From Prevotella sp. UBA2711 (GTDB lineage: Bacteria; Bacteroidota; Bacteroidia; Bacteroidales; Bacteroidaceae): 64,000 nucleotides of DNA. Every line of letters starts with the position of its first letter. Position 1 is the stretch's first letter. Under the pieces are notes generated by a model, which saw only the letters and a program-made list of their open reading frames with translations, was not told the DNA's origin and searched no databases. Positions 24,307-32,331 of this stretch are shown here, piece by piece. A program made the translations under genes and the position numbers. The DNA lies in assembly GCA_002354095.1 (NCBI GenBank), contig DEKX01000002.1:1-64000 (forward strand). The letters are read 5' to 3'.

Positions 24307-26328
24307 TTATTTATTGGGAATTTTAAGAATAAAGCGCGTTCCACCTGTATAGTTATTGTCTAACACCAAGTCACCGCCTATCATACGGGCAATACGCCGT
24401 GCCATCGGCAATCCAAGCCCAAGACCGCGTTTAAAGCTGTCTATCTTATAGAATTTCTCAAAGATGCGTTCACGTTGGTCTTCGGCAATTCCTATTCCTG
24501 TATCTGCCACACTGATATGGAGCATCGACTGGTTGGTGGATGGAACGATTTTCAAGGTGATACTACCCTGCTCCGTGAACTTCATGGCATTATTAAAGAG
24601 TTGCTTCAGGATGAGTTCTAAGGCACGCTGATTGGTTTGTACCGTCAACTGGTTATCAACCGAAGACTCGAACACTAACTGTAAACGCCCGTTATTCGTC
24701 TGTTCCACCTTGTTTATCACATCCTGACACAACAGGTTAATGTTGACACAGTCATTCTTCGGATAATGATTCTGGCTCTCGTTTTCCGAGAATTCCAACA
24801 GTTCATTAACGAAATTGGTAATCTCGTTAGTGTTATTCTCTATGCTCTCTACGATGTGCGCCCGCTGCTCGTCGGTGAGGCGGAAACTGGGACTTGCTAT
24901 CACCTGCGAGAAACCCGTTATCACATTCAGCGGAGTACGAATCTCATGACTCATATGCTGGATAAACGACATCTTCATGCGGTCACTTTCCTGCGCTCTG
25001 TCCAGCGCTAAAGCCAGTTCGTGGTTCTTTTGGCGCAGACGCTGCACGAAATAGATTCCTAACAATCCTATCAGCACCAGGGCAATGATGATGATAACCA
25101 GTATTGTACTGACATGACGCGTGTGAGCCTGCTGGTTCTCACGCTCCATCTCATCCACTTTAAAGAGTGTATTGAACTCGTTGAGCTGGTTTTTAGCATC
25201 GTTCAGGTTCAGTGAGTCAGCCAGGAGATACACCTGTTTATAGAGGTTGGCAGCATCTTCGTAGCGATGCGAGAGCAACATGATTTCTGCGCGTTGTTTT
25301 TGGAGCATCAATAATCCTGAAGGGTCGTTGGGGTCCGAATAGGTGTTGATAATGCGTGTATTGAAATCCAGAGCCCTCTGATAGTCACCCTTCTTCATAT
25401 ACAGCTGTCCCATATTATAGAACACCGTCAACTGGGAATTGTCCTTTACGTCCTTTGTAGCTTCATAGGCTTTCATCATCAACTCCTCGGCTTCAGGAAT
25501 ACGGCCTAACCCCATCAGGGCTGTAGCTCGCGAGTTATAATAATAGGTGTAATACGATGAATTGACGGCTTTACCATTGTCTAACCCCAGTTCCGACTGA
25601 TGGCTATCCAAATATTCGCGCCAGAGGTCTGTAATCTCCAACATACGCTGGAAATTTTTCACTTCCGACAAGACAGAACAGTAGTAAGGATAAACATCCA
25701 AGAGCGTGGACGTGCCCAAGGTAGAGTTCTTGAGGGTGTTAATACAACGCTCGTAGGCCTGAATAGCCTCCTGATGGAACCCAATGTCCATATAGGCATT
25801 ACCCATGCCATAGGAAGCCAGTCCGAGTCCATAGCTGTTTCCTCGCTGCTGCGCATCATCATACATGCGTTTTACCTCTCTCAGGGCTGTATTACTCTGT
25901 CTGGTGAAGATATAATGATTCACTATCAATATCCAACAGTCATAAAAGGGCTTCCAGTCGGCATGTTTCAGCATAAACTGCTGTTGTTGGGGCCATTCTG
26001 CCAACAGCGAGTCGTCTTGACTCGTATTATAATAGTAGTATAGCAATGCGATACGTGCCGTTGCCTGCATCTTCACATCGCCCTGACGTTCTGCCTCCGC
26101 GCGCAGTTCACTGATAGAACTCCGTTCCATCTTGGTGTCGCCCGTATAATAGTATAGATTGTATAACTTATATAATGCCTGCAATCGCTCTTTGCCTTCT
26201 AACTTAGGAAGGGCATGACGTAAAGAGTCAATCCGCTGAATATCAGACGACTGAGCCCACCCCACCGATGCACAAGCAAGAAAAAGCAGTAGACTGATGT
26301 TCAAAAATATATTTCTGTTTCTCATCAT
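24307..26328 (-). CDS. TPR-containing sensor histidine kinase
   Basis: 673 residues: signal peptide (1-25), a periplasmic array of tetratricopeptide-like helices (about 30-400, for example QRALDFNTRIINTY), one membrane helix (about 405-428), a coiled region, then HisKA with phospho-acceptor His461 in QHMSHEIRTPLN and an HATPase with NNAMKF, ADTGIGIAE and GLGLGLPMARRI. No receiver domain and no response regulator gene nearby, so it is an orphan. Such TPR kinases are frequent in Bacteroidota; ligand unknown. The promoter ends 4 nt before the ATG. Confidence 0.9.
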   Translation of the reverse strand: MMRNRNIFLNISLLLFLACASVGWAQSSDIQRIDSLRHALPKLEGKERLQALYKLYNLYYYTGDTKMERSSISELRAEAERQGDVKMQATARIALLYYYYNTSQDDSLLAEWPQQQQFMLKHADWKPFYDCWILIVNHYIFTRQSNTALREVKRMYDDAQQRGNSYGLGLASYGMGNAYMDIGFHQEAIQAYERCINTLKNSTLGTSTLLDVYPYYCSVLSEVKNFQRMLEITDLWREYLDSHQSELGLDNGKAVNSSYYTYYYNSRATALMGLGRIPEAEELMMKAYEATKDVKDNSQLTVFYNMGQLYMKKGDYQRALDFNTRIINTYSDPNDPSGLLMLQKQRAEIMLLSHRYEDAANLYKQVYLLADSLNLNDAKNQLNEFNTLFKVDEMERENQQAHTRHVSTILVIIIIALVLIGLLGIYFVQRLRQKNHELALALDRAQESDRMKMSFIQHMSHEIRTPLNVITGFSQVIASPSFRLTDEQRAHIVESIENNTNEITNFVNELLEFSENESQNHYPKNDCVNINLLCQDVINKVEQTNNGRLQLVFESSVDNQLTVQTNQRALELILKQLFNNAMKFTEQGSITLKIVPSTNQSMLHISVADTGIGIAEDQRERIFEKFYKIDSFKRGLGLGLPMARRIARMIGGDLVLDNNYTGGTRFILKIPNK

Positions 26329-26332
26329 GCTA

Positions 26333-26364
26333 CAAAAATACGCAGAAATTTTCGAATCTGCAAA
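26333..26364 (-). promoter_or_regulatory. Promoter of the TPR histidine kinase
   Basis: TTTG at 26361-26364, 20 nt, TATTTTTG at 26333-26340 (minus strand). Confidence 0.78.
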
Positions 26365-26399
26365 TATTTCCCACGGAATTATGATTTGTGTAATGTAAT

Positions 26400-26509
26400 G
26401 TCACACAGAAATCACGGAAATTCACAGAAATCTTAATCTATGCCGTGGGAAATCAAAGAATCTATCGGAGCACCAATGTTTCTGTGATTTCTGTGAATTT
26501 CTGTGTGAC
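26400..26509. repeat. 110-bp dispersed palindromic repeat, copy B
   Basis: Reverse complement of copy A (1-110) with two mismatches over 110 bp. Immediately before it the word gtaatg is repeated, and a fragment TTTCCCACGG at 26367-26376 may be the debris of another copy. Simple words (ctatgaactatgaatta) follow. Confidence 0.92.
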
Positions 26510-26531
26510 TATGAACTATGAATTATGTAAT

Positions 26532-26582
26532 GTCACACAGAAATCACGGAAATTCACAGAAATCTTAATCTATGCCGTGGGA
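26532..26582. repeat. Half copy of the 110-bp repeat
   Basis: Identical to the first 51 bp of copy B up to GCCGTGGGA, then the match ends. It follows copy B by 22 bp in the same direction, like a truncated tandem duplication. Confidence 0.9.
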
Positions 26583-26758
26583 TATATTGTAATGTTTTTT
26601 TGATAGTTAATAATAAGTTAGATTCTGTCGCACGGCTGGCGGATATTCGAAGAAAATTTTGCTACCATTAATGCGCGCAATTTCAAGACTTAATGCTCGC
26701 AATTTTTCTCCTTAATCCCCGTGGTCACTACCACTTCCGATTGACAATGCAAATGTAT

Positions 26759-27020
26759 GAAAATTTCATGACCCCACCAATTTAGAGGGGTCAGAATTTA
26801 CACTTTTGAGCACCAAAATTACAATTTTGCAAAAGCGGTAACGCAACATGTTCATCTAAGTCTATAACCACTATCTTGCATCCTTGTTTTTTTGCAGATT
26901 TAAAACCAGCTGTAACACCTTTTTCGGACATAATTCCTTTACGATCTCCCAACCTGCTATCAATGGTATATTCAGTGTAAATTCTGACCCTCTAAATTTG
27001 GTGAGGTTATGAATTTTTTG
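26759..27020. mobile_element. MITE-like element with a captured gene fragment
   Basis: About 260 bp bounded by imperfect terminal inverted repeats of about 37-45 bp: 26767-26803 (CATGACCCCACCAATTTAG...) and 26975-27011 (its complement with a few changes). Each end also holds an inner palindrome, TGACCCC/GGGGTCA in the left copy. No transposase. The interior is an open coding fragment on the minus strand. The right end carries the -33 box of the next gene. Confidence 0.75.
26791..26980 (-). pseudogene. Protein fragment inside the MITE-like element
   Basis: About 62 open codons without a start, ending in TGA inside the left inverted repeat. It includes EYTIDSRLGDRKGIMSEKG and KKQGCKIVVIDLDEHV. 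From memory this resembles the C-terminal nuclease-like (BECR-fold) domain found on phage head-morphogenesis or polymorphic-toxin proteins; that is a weak recollection, not a search. It is clearly a cut-out: no start codon, no promoter, both ends in repeats. Confidence 0.5.
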
Positions 27021-27028
27021 TAACTTTG
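26997..27028 (+). promoter_or_regulatory. Promoter of the HsdR-N gene, half inside the mobile element
   Basis: TTTG at 26997-27000, 20 nt, TAACTTTG at 27021-27028. The -33 box and spacer lie in the element's right inverted repeat. The ATG is 5 nt after the box. Confidence 0.8.
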
Positions 27029-27033
27029 TCGGC

Positions 27034-27483
27034 ATGTATGAGTTGAATCTTCCGAAATATGAGCTGCAGTTGGGCGGAACACCCCAGAAACCAGAGATTT
27101 TCGATTTCCTGAGGCGCCGCTTTGTGCGGCTGACTCCCGAAGAATGGGTGCGCCAGCATTTTGTTCACTGGCTCATAGAGCACAAGGGATATCCCAAAGG
27201 GCTGTTAGGCAACGAGATAGAGCTCCGCTTGGGTGAGAAGAAGGTGCGCTGTGACTCTATCCTCTATGATGCCCAGACGAAGCCTCGGATGATTATCGAA
27301 TACAAAGCGCCCACCGTAGCACTCAACCAGAAAGTGTTCGACCAGATAGCCACCTATAATCTCTTGCTGCATGTTGACTATCTCATCATCAGTAACGGAC
27401 TGCAACACTACTGTTGCCGCATGGACTATGAAAAGATGAGCTATGTATTCTTACAGGACATTCCTGACTACGAAAAAATATAG
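27034..27483 (+). CDS. Orphan HsdR N-terminal domain nuclease-like protein
   Basis: 149 residues matching the type I restriction HsdR N-terminal family (HSDR_N_2). The PD-(D/E)xK core is visible as VRCDSILYDAQTKPRMIIEYKAP: Asp, then Glu-x-Lys. It begins with the usual VRQHFVHWLIEHKGYPKGLL helix. There is no helicase, HsdM or HsdS nearby, so it is not a restriction system; stand-alone copies are widespread in Bacteroidota with unknown function. Its promoter is partly derived from the adjacent MITE-like element. Confidence 0.85.
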   Translation: MYELNLPKYELQLGGTPQKPEIFDFLRRRFVRLTPEEWVRQHFVHWLIEHKGYPKGLLGNEIELRLGEKKVRCDSILYDAQTKPRMIIEYKAPTVALNQKVFDQIATYNLLLHVDYLIISNGLQHYCCRMDYEKMSYVFLQDIPDYEKI

Positions 27484-27507
27484 GCATGGAGTTGATGCCA
27501 TGCCTAT
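27473..27507 (-). terminator. Terminator of the nif3-zinc ribbon operon
   Basis: ATAGGCATGG and CCATGCCTAT form a 10-bp stem; on the minus strand six T follow. It overlaps the end of the convergent HsdR-N gene. Confidence 0.8.
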
Positions 27508-27532
27508 ACCTTCAATCAATCTACTGTTAGTA

Positions 27533-28387
27533 TTATGCCTCTTCCTCGGGAACTACAGAATCATCTGCAGCCTTCTTAACCGTCTTGCGGATAGCACGCT
27601 TACGAGTCTTCTTTTCTTCGGAACCTGTTGGCGTGATTTTTACGCCAGCCAGTTCTGGGTCAATCATAATACGACCACAGTACTCGCAAACAATGACTTT
27701 TTTGTGCATCTTGATATCCAACTGACGCTGGGGCGGTATCTTATTGAAGCATCCACCGCAGGCATCACGCTGCACATATACGATGCCCAGGCCGTTGCGT
27801 GCATTCTTACGGATACGCTTGAATGAAGTAAGCAGACGTGGCTCGATTTTCGACTCCAGGTCTTTCACCTTAGCCTTCAACTTTTCTTCTTCCTCGCGCG
27901 TTTCCTGCATGATTTCATCGAGCTCGTTCTTCTTCACTTCCAGAGCCTGCTGACGGTCTTCGATAATCTCATGACTTTGTGCCAGTTCATTCTTTTTCTC
28001 TTCGATACAGAACTGTGCCTCCCTGATTTTCTTGTTGCAGAGTTCTATTTCGAGCGACTGGAACTCAATCTCCTTCGTCAGCGTGTCGTATTCACGATTG
28101 TTCTTGACATCGTTCAACTGAGCCTTATAGCGCTCCACACTGGCCTTGGCGGTTTCTATATCACCTTTTTTCTGGCTGATAGCCTGCTCGAACTCCTTGA
28201 TTTCATTTTCAATCTTTTCCACACGAATGGTCAAGCCCTCAATTTCGTCCTCAAGGTCTTGTACTTCCAGAGGCAGTTCACCTCTCAACGCACGCTTCTC
28301 ATCAATTCCTGAGAGTGTGGTTTGCAGCTGATACAGCGTTTTCAGGCGCTCCTCAACTGGCATGTCTGTAGGATCTTTCTTTGCCAT
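27533..28387 (-). CDS. Coiled-coil C4 zinc-ribbon protein (CT398 family)
   Basis: 284 residues. Residues 15-190 are an almost unbroken coiled coil (EDEIEGLTIRVEKIENEIKE). A C4 zinc ribbon follows (about 205-245) with Cys pairs CGGC in RDACGGCFNKI and CEYC in VIVCEYCGRIM. The tail is basic then acidic (KKTRKRAIRKTVKK). This is the zf-RING_7 family; a role with flagella or membranes has been described in other phyla, but here it is unknown. It is next to nif3 (42-nt gap holding three gattattct repeats), the usual partner in Bacteroidota. Confidence 0.87.
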   Translation of the reverse strand: MAKKDPTDMPVEERLKTLYQLQTTLSGIDEKRALRGELPLEVQDLEDEIEGLTIRVEKIENEIKEFEQAISQKKGDIETAKASVERYKAQLNDVKNNREYDTLTKEIEFQSLEIELCNKKIREAQFCIEEKKNELAQSHEIIEDRQQALEVKKNELDEIMQETREEEEKLKAKVKDLESKIEPRLLTSFKRIRKNARNGLGIVYVQRDACGGCFNKIPPQRQLDIKMHKKVIVCEYCGRIMIDPELAGVKITPTGSEEKKTRKRAIRKTVKKAADDSVVPEEEA

Positions 28388-28429
28388 AATTTCTTTTTCT
28401 GATTACTCTGATTATTCTGATTATTCTAA

Positions 28430-29209
28430 TTAAAGATACATAATTGGATTGGTGCAATGTTCCGTGATTTCCGTACGCACCCCAGGGCATTCCCGCTGAA
28501 TGATGTCGCGGAATATTTCTGCCGTGAACTGTTCGCTCTGATAGTGACCTATCACGCAGATTTGGATTTTCTGTTCATAACCGAAATACTGGTGATAATG
28601 CATCTCACCTGTGATGAAGGCATCAGCACCCTTGCTGACAGCTTCGTCCAACAGGAAATCACCAGCCCCGCCGCATACGGCTACACGCTGAATAGGACGG
28701 CGCAACAACTCATTGCACATCGCGCACTCCACATCAAATTGTTTTTTCACAAACAGCACGAAATCGTCAGCAGCCTGCGGACTTCCGAGGTTTCCAATGA
28801 CACCACTGCCGGCAGTCTCGGTTGGGGAAGCTCCTAAGAAAGAGACTTCTTGCAGCCCTATTTTCTCGGCTATTTTCCAGTTGACCCCGTCCTTGGCATT
28901 ATCCATATTGGTATGCATGGATACCACCACAATATCGTGTTTGAGGGCTTTGATAACGCATCGTTGGACATCATTAGCCCCACTGATTTGCTTCAGGGGG
29001 CGGAATAGCAACGGATGGTGACTCACGATGAGATTGCATCCCTTCGCAATAGCCTCGTCAACCACACGTTCGGTGACGTCCAGACACAATAATGCCCCTG
29101 AAACCTCCGCCTCTGTTAGTCCTACTTGCAGGCCAGCATTGTCCCAGCTTTCCTGCAAGGGCAGGGGCGCGAATTGTTCAAGGGCGCTCAGCACTTGCTT
29201 TATTTTCAC
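28430..29209 (-). CDS. Nif3/YbgI-like dinuclear metal-centre protein
   Basis: 259 residues. Metal ligands appear in IVSHHPLLF, MHTNMDNA and ITGEMHYHQYF, the Nif3 pattern, with SWDNAGLQVG near the start. These proteins form toroidal hexamers with a bimetal site; a GTP cyclohydrolase-like hydrolase role has been proposed. I chose the GTG at 29209 (VKIKQVLSALEQF, preceded by GGA) because the only earlier in-frame candidate, TTG at 29230, lies inside the -7 box TAACTTTG (29228-29235). Confidence 0.88.
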   Translation of the reverse strand: MKIKQVLSALEQFAPLPLQESWDNAGLQVGLTEAEVSGALLCLDVTERVVDEAIAKGCNLIVSHHPLLFRPLKQISGANDVQRCVIKALKHDIVVVSMHTNMDNAKDGVNWKIAEKIGLQEVSFLGASPTETAGSGVIGNLGSPQAADDFVLFVKKQFDVECAMCNELLRRPIQRVAVCGGAGDFLLDEAVSKGADAFITGEMHYHQYFGYEQKIQICVIGHYQSEQFTAEIFRDIIQRECPGVRTEITEHCTNPIMYL

Positions 29210-29227
29210 GCTTCCAAAAATTTTTTG

Positions 29228-29235
29228 CAAAGTTA
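29228..29235 (-). promoter_or_regulatory. Promoter -7 box of nif3-zinc ribbon
   Basis: TAACTTTG on the minus strand, 18 nt before the GTG start. Decides the start codon. Confidence 0.62.
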
Positions 29236-29277
29236 CGAAGAAAAAATGAAGAAAACTATTATTTTCTTATCTTTTAA

Positions 29278-30705
29278 CTATTCGTTATCTTTTTCATGAC
29301 AGTATGAGGTCCCGTCAAAGCAATGGGTACACAGTCTGTCCTTGGGCAATCCTATCGACTCAATCAGGTCTTCCAGGCTGGCAAATTTCACGCTCGTCAG
29401 ACCAAGTCTGCGACCTATTTCATATACCATTTTCTGATATTCGGGCGACCCTGTGGTAGCATATTTCTCCAGATTCTTCGAGTCGTCACCCTCCAAATCC
29501 TTGATGATTCGGCGTGTAATCAGTTCCAAATCACTTTTCGACGATGTAAAACCGATAAACGGACAGCCATATACCAACGGAGGACAAGATATGCGCACGT
29601 GTACCTCCTTTGCACCATTCTCAAAGAACGTACGAACATTGTCGCGCAACTGGGTACCACGAACGATAGAGTCATCGCAGAACACGATACGCTGGTCTTT
29701 CAGTATGGCTGCATTGGGAATCAGTTTCATACGAGCCACCAAATCGCGACGCATCTGATTGCCAGGAGTGAACGAACGGGGCCACGTAGGCGTGTATTTC
29801 AAGACAGCACGCTTATAGGGTATCTTCTTACCATGCGAATAACCTATTGCCATTCCGACACCAGAATCAGGGATGCCACATACGAGGTCTGCCTCCAGTT
29901 CTGTATCTTTCTCACCCATCAGGCGACCGTTCTTCTCGCGCACAAATTCGGTATTAATTCCTTCGTAGTCGCTGGCAGGGAATCCATAGTACACCCAGAG
30001 GAACGAGCATATCTGACAACGGCTCAAGGGTTTCTGCAGGACTTCGATACCATTGGAGCGCAGACGCACAATCTCGCCTGGACCTACATCACGCAACACT
30101 TGATAGTCGAGGTTCGGAAAACTGGTAGTTTCGCTCGAAACAGCGTATGCACCTTCCTTCTGTCCTATCACGATAGGGGTACGTCCCAGGAAGTCGCGGG
30201 CAGCAATGATGCCGTCTTCGGTCAGAATCAGCATCGAGCACGAACCTTCTATCTTCTGATACACCTTATTAATACCTTCTACGAAAGTATTCCCCATGTT
30301 AATCAGCAGGGCCACCAGCTCCGTCTGGTTGATATTATTGGCAGACAACTCGCTGAAGTGCATCCTTTCAGCCAACAGCTCATCGGCTATCTCACGCAGA
30401 TTATTGATTTTGGCTACAGTCACCACCGCATAACGGCCCAAGTGCGAGTTGACGATGATGGGCTGTGGGTCCGTATCACTGATAACGCCAAGTCCCTGTT
30501 TCCCCTTAAACGAATCCAGTTCGTCCTCAAAGCGTGAACGGAAATAATGGCGTTCCAACGAGTGAATAGAGCGACTGAAGCCCTTTTCCTCATCGTATGT
30601 TACCAGACCAGCGCGTTTAGTTCCTAAGTGCGAATTGTAGTCAGTCCCGTAAAACAAATCGTTTACGCAATCTTTTGTCGAGATAGTGCCGAAAAAGCCT
30701 CCCAT
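29278..30705 (-). CDS. PurF-like amidophosphoribosyltransferase paralogue without the catalytic Cys
   Basis: 475 residues. The C-terminal PRTase domain is intact: IVFCDDSIVRGTQLRDN is the PRPP loop. The N-terminal glutaminase (NTN) fold is present too (GTISTKDCVNDLFYG, NSHLGTKRAG, NNLREIADEL, RDFLGRTP), but the protein starts MGGFFG: the Cys that must become residue 1 is absent and no upstream frame supplies one. Glutamine hydrolysis through that Cys should be impossible, so it would use free ammonia or act as a binding protein. I recall similar MGGFFG paralogues in Bacteroidales beside a normal PurF elsewhere. Promoter TAATTTTG at 30743-30750. Confidence 0.85.
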   Translation of the reverse strand: MGGFFGTISTKDCVNDLFYGTDYNSHLGTKRAGLVTYDEEKGFSRSIHSLERHYFRSRFEDELDSFKGKQGLGVISDTDPQPIIVNSHLGRYAVVTVAKINNLREIADELLAERMHFSELSANNINQTELVALLINMGNTFVEGINKVYQKIEGSCSMLILTEDGIIAARDFLGRTPIVIGQKEGAYAVSSETTSFPNLDYQVLRDVGPGEIVRLRSNGIEVLQKPLSRCQICSFLWVYYGFPASDYEGINTEFVREKNGRLMGEKDTELEADLVCGIPDSGVGMAIGYSHGKKIPYKRAVLKYTPTWPRSFTPGNQMRRDLVARMKLIPNAAILKDQRIVFCDDSIVRGTQLRDNVRTFFENGAKEVHVRISCPPLVYGCPFIGFTSSKSDLELITRRIIKDLEGDDSKNLEKYATTGSPEYQKMVYEIGRRLGLTSVKFASLEDLIESIGLPKDRLCTHCFDGTSYCHEKDNE

Positions 30706-30742
30706 TTTCTTACCTTTATAATGTTAATACCTTTTAGGCCTG

Positions 30743-30750
30743 CAAAATTA
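30743..30750 (-). promoter_or_regulatory. Promoter -7 box of the PurF-like gene
   Basis: TAATTTTG on the minus strand, about 37 nt before the ATG. Confidence 0.55.
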
Positions 30751-30793
30751 CAAAAAAATCGCAGATTTTCCACCATCTCTTTAGTTTTTTTTG

Positions 30794-30801
30794 TATTTTT
30801 G
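30794..30801 (+). promoter_or_regulatory. Promoter -7 box of the VanZ-like/AAA operon
   Basis: TATTTTTG, 24 nt before the ATG. Confidence 0.5.
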
Positions 30802-30825
30802 TAGCGCATTATTGATATAACGGCT

Positions 30826-31290
30826 ATGTCAGCACGACAGAAAATAGTACTCGGACTCATCCTCATCACCTTTGGCGGCATGATTTACTTGTCGTACCGT
30901 CCTACTTCTATCCTACTCTTTCGTGTGCTGGATGTTGTTGGTCTGATGCCTTTCATTGAAGATTGGCGCACGATGGCGTTTCATTGGCAACCGTCTGAGT
31001 TTGTGGTATATTCGTTGCCTGGCGGATTATGGTCAGCGGCATATATCCTGTTGGTACATGCGCTTCTTGAGCACCATACCGCTGTACTCCGCATCACCGT
31101 TGCCAGCATCATTCCTATGGTGGGCATCGTCTCCGAACTCATGCAGTCGGCAGGACTGTTGCCTGGTACCTACCAGTTGACCGACCTATGGTGCTATGCC
31201 TTACCTTTATTTATTCTTTTGATATCCGAAACTTTAAAAAATACAACATTATGGCAAGTTTTTTCGACCGCTTCAGTAGTAAGCAACTGA
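30826..31290 (+). CDS. VanZ-like small membrane protein
   Basis: 154 residues with four hydrophobic segments (about 5-22, 58-80, 86-108, 118-135). The spacing and the polar residues SEL(M)QSAG and the Asp in QLTDLWCYALP, placed between helices 3 and 4, recall the VanZ fold, where a Glu and Asp pair sits there. I would call it VanZ-like only by shape. The downstream AAA gene starts inside its last 40 bases, so the two are translationally linked. Confidence 0.6.
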   Translation: MSARQKIVLGLILITFGGMIYLSYRPTSILLFRVLDVVGLMPFIEDWRTMAFHWQPSEFVVYSLPGGLWSAAYILLVHALLEHHTAVLRITVASIIPMVGIVSELMQSAGLLPGTYQLTDLWCYALPLFILLISETLKNTTLWQVFSTASVVSN

Positions 31291-32321
31291 CAATCATTAT
31301 TATCTGTATCACCGCCTGTTTCCTGATGATGGGCGGATGTACCATGGTTCTTGGCAATGAAGACTCTGGATCTGAAAACAAGGAAAAGAAGCTCGTCTTC
31401 GATGATGACGATGACGGCTCTGACGAGAGTGGACATAAATACAAATTCGTGGATAAGGATGACCGCGAAGAAGGGGATAAAGCCGACGACAAATCTGACA
31501 AGAAGAAGGAAGAGGGCGACCCCTATCAAGAACTTGACGAACTGATAGGTCTGGAAGCCGTGAAGGCAGAAGTACACTCGCTTGCCAACTATGTGAAGGT
31601 GCAGAAAGCCCGTAAGGACAAGGGACTGAAGACGCCCAACCTGAACTATCACCTTGTCTTCACGGGCAGTCCCGGTACAGGTAAGACTACCGTGGCGCGT
31701 ATCGTAGCACGCATCTATAAGGATTTGGGGATTCTGAAAAAAGGCCATCTTGTAGAGACTGACCGTTCCGGACTCATCGGACAGTATGTAGGTCAGACGG
31801 CTCCCCGAGTGAATCACATGTGCGACTCTGCCCTCGGAGGCGTACTCTTCATCGACGAGGCCTATGCGCTCACCCAGAGTCAGTCAAGCCAAGACTATGG
31901 TTCTGAAGCCGTAGCCACGCTGCTGAAACGCATGGAGGACGATCGCGACCGTTTGGTAGTGATTGTGGCTGGTTATACCAACGAGATGAAACAGTTCATC
32001 AATACCAACCCAGGCTTAGAGTCACGTTTCAATCGCTACATCAACTTCCCCGACTATTCCGCCGAAGACCTTTATAAAATCTTCCGTCAGTATCTGAAGA
32101 AAAACCAATATACCATCACCAAGGAAGCTGCCAGTGCGGTTTTTGAGCATCTCCAGAATAAGGTTGCCACGAAAGACCGCAACTTCGGTAATGCCCGATA
32201 TGTGCGCAACCTGTTTGAGAAGACCATCCAAGCGCAGGCCAACCGTCTTGCCAAGGCTGGCAAGGTGAGTGACGAACAACTCGTGGAAATTACGCTTGCA
32301 GACTTCAGACAGGCTATCTGA
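31251..32321 (+). CDS. Membrane-anchored CbxX-type AAA ATPase
   Basis: 356 residues. A hydrophobic helix (12-29, ending MMGGC) is followed by a very acidic, Lys/Asp-rich linker (35-90) and a CbxX/CfqX-like AAA+ domain: Walker A GSPGTGKT at 139-146, Walker B GGVLFIDEAYAL and Arg finger segment ESRFNRYI. Start at 31251 rather than 31188, since that ATG gives a clean N-terminus. CbxX-family members remodel or activate Rubisco or act in sporulation and secretion, so the target here is unknown. An N-in helix would keep the ATPase in the cytosol; the Cys at 30 might otherwise be read as a lipobox, which would export it and make no sense. Confidence 0.85.
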   Translation: MASFFDRFSSKQLTIIIICITACFLMMGGCTMVLGNEDSGSENKEKKLVFDDDDDGSDESGHKYKFVDKDDREEGDKADDKSDKKKEEGDPYQELDELIGLEAVKAEVHSLANYVKVQKARKDKGLKTPNLNYHLVFTGSPGTGKTTVARIVARIYKDLGILKKGHLVETDRSGLIGQYVGQTAPRVNHMCDSALGGVLFIDEAYALTQSQSSQDYGSEAVATLLKRMEDDRDRLVVIVAGYTNEMKQFINTNPGLESRFNRYINFPDYSAEDLYKIFRQYLKKNQYTITKEAASAVFEHLQNKVATKDRNFGNARYVRNLFEKTIQAQANRLAKAGKVSDEQLVEITLADFRQAI

Positions 32322-32331
32322 CCAAAAGATA

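Noticed and set aside
27034..27483. Part of a type I restriction-modification locus
   Set aside because: Only the HsdR N-terminal nuclease-like domain is present; no helicase, HsdM or HsdS nearby.
29209..29230. TTG start for nif3 at 29230
   Set aside because: It lies within the -7 promoter box, so the transcript would start downstream of it; the GTG at 29209 is preferred.
29323..30537. Long open frame on the plus strand opposite the PurF-like gene (about 400 codons)
   Set aside because: It mirrors the codon structure of the strongly supported minus-strand gene and has no family motifs, promoter or ribosome site.
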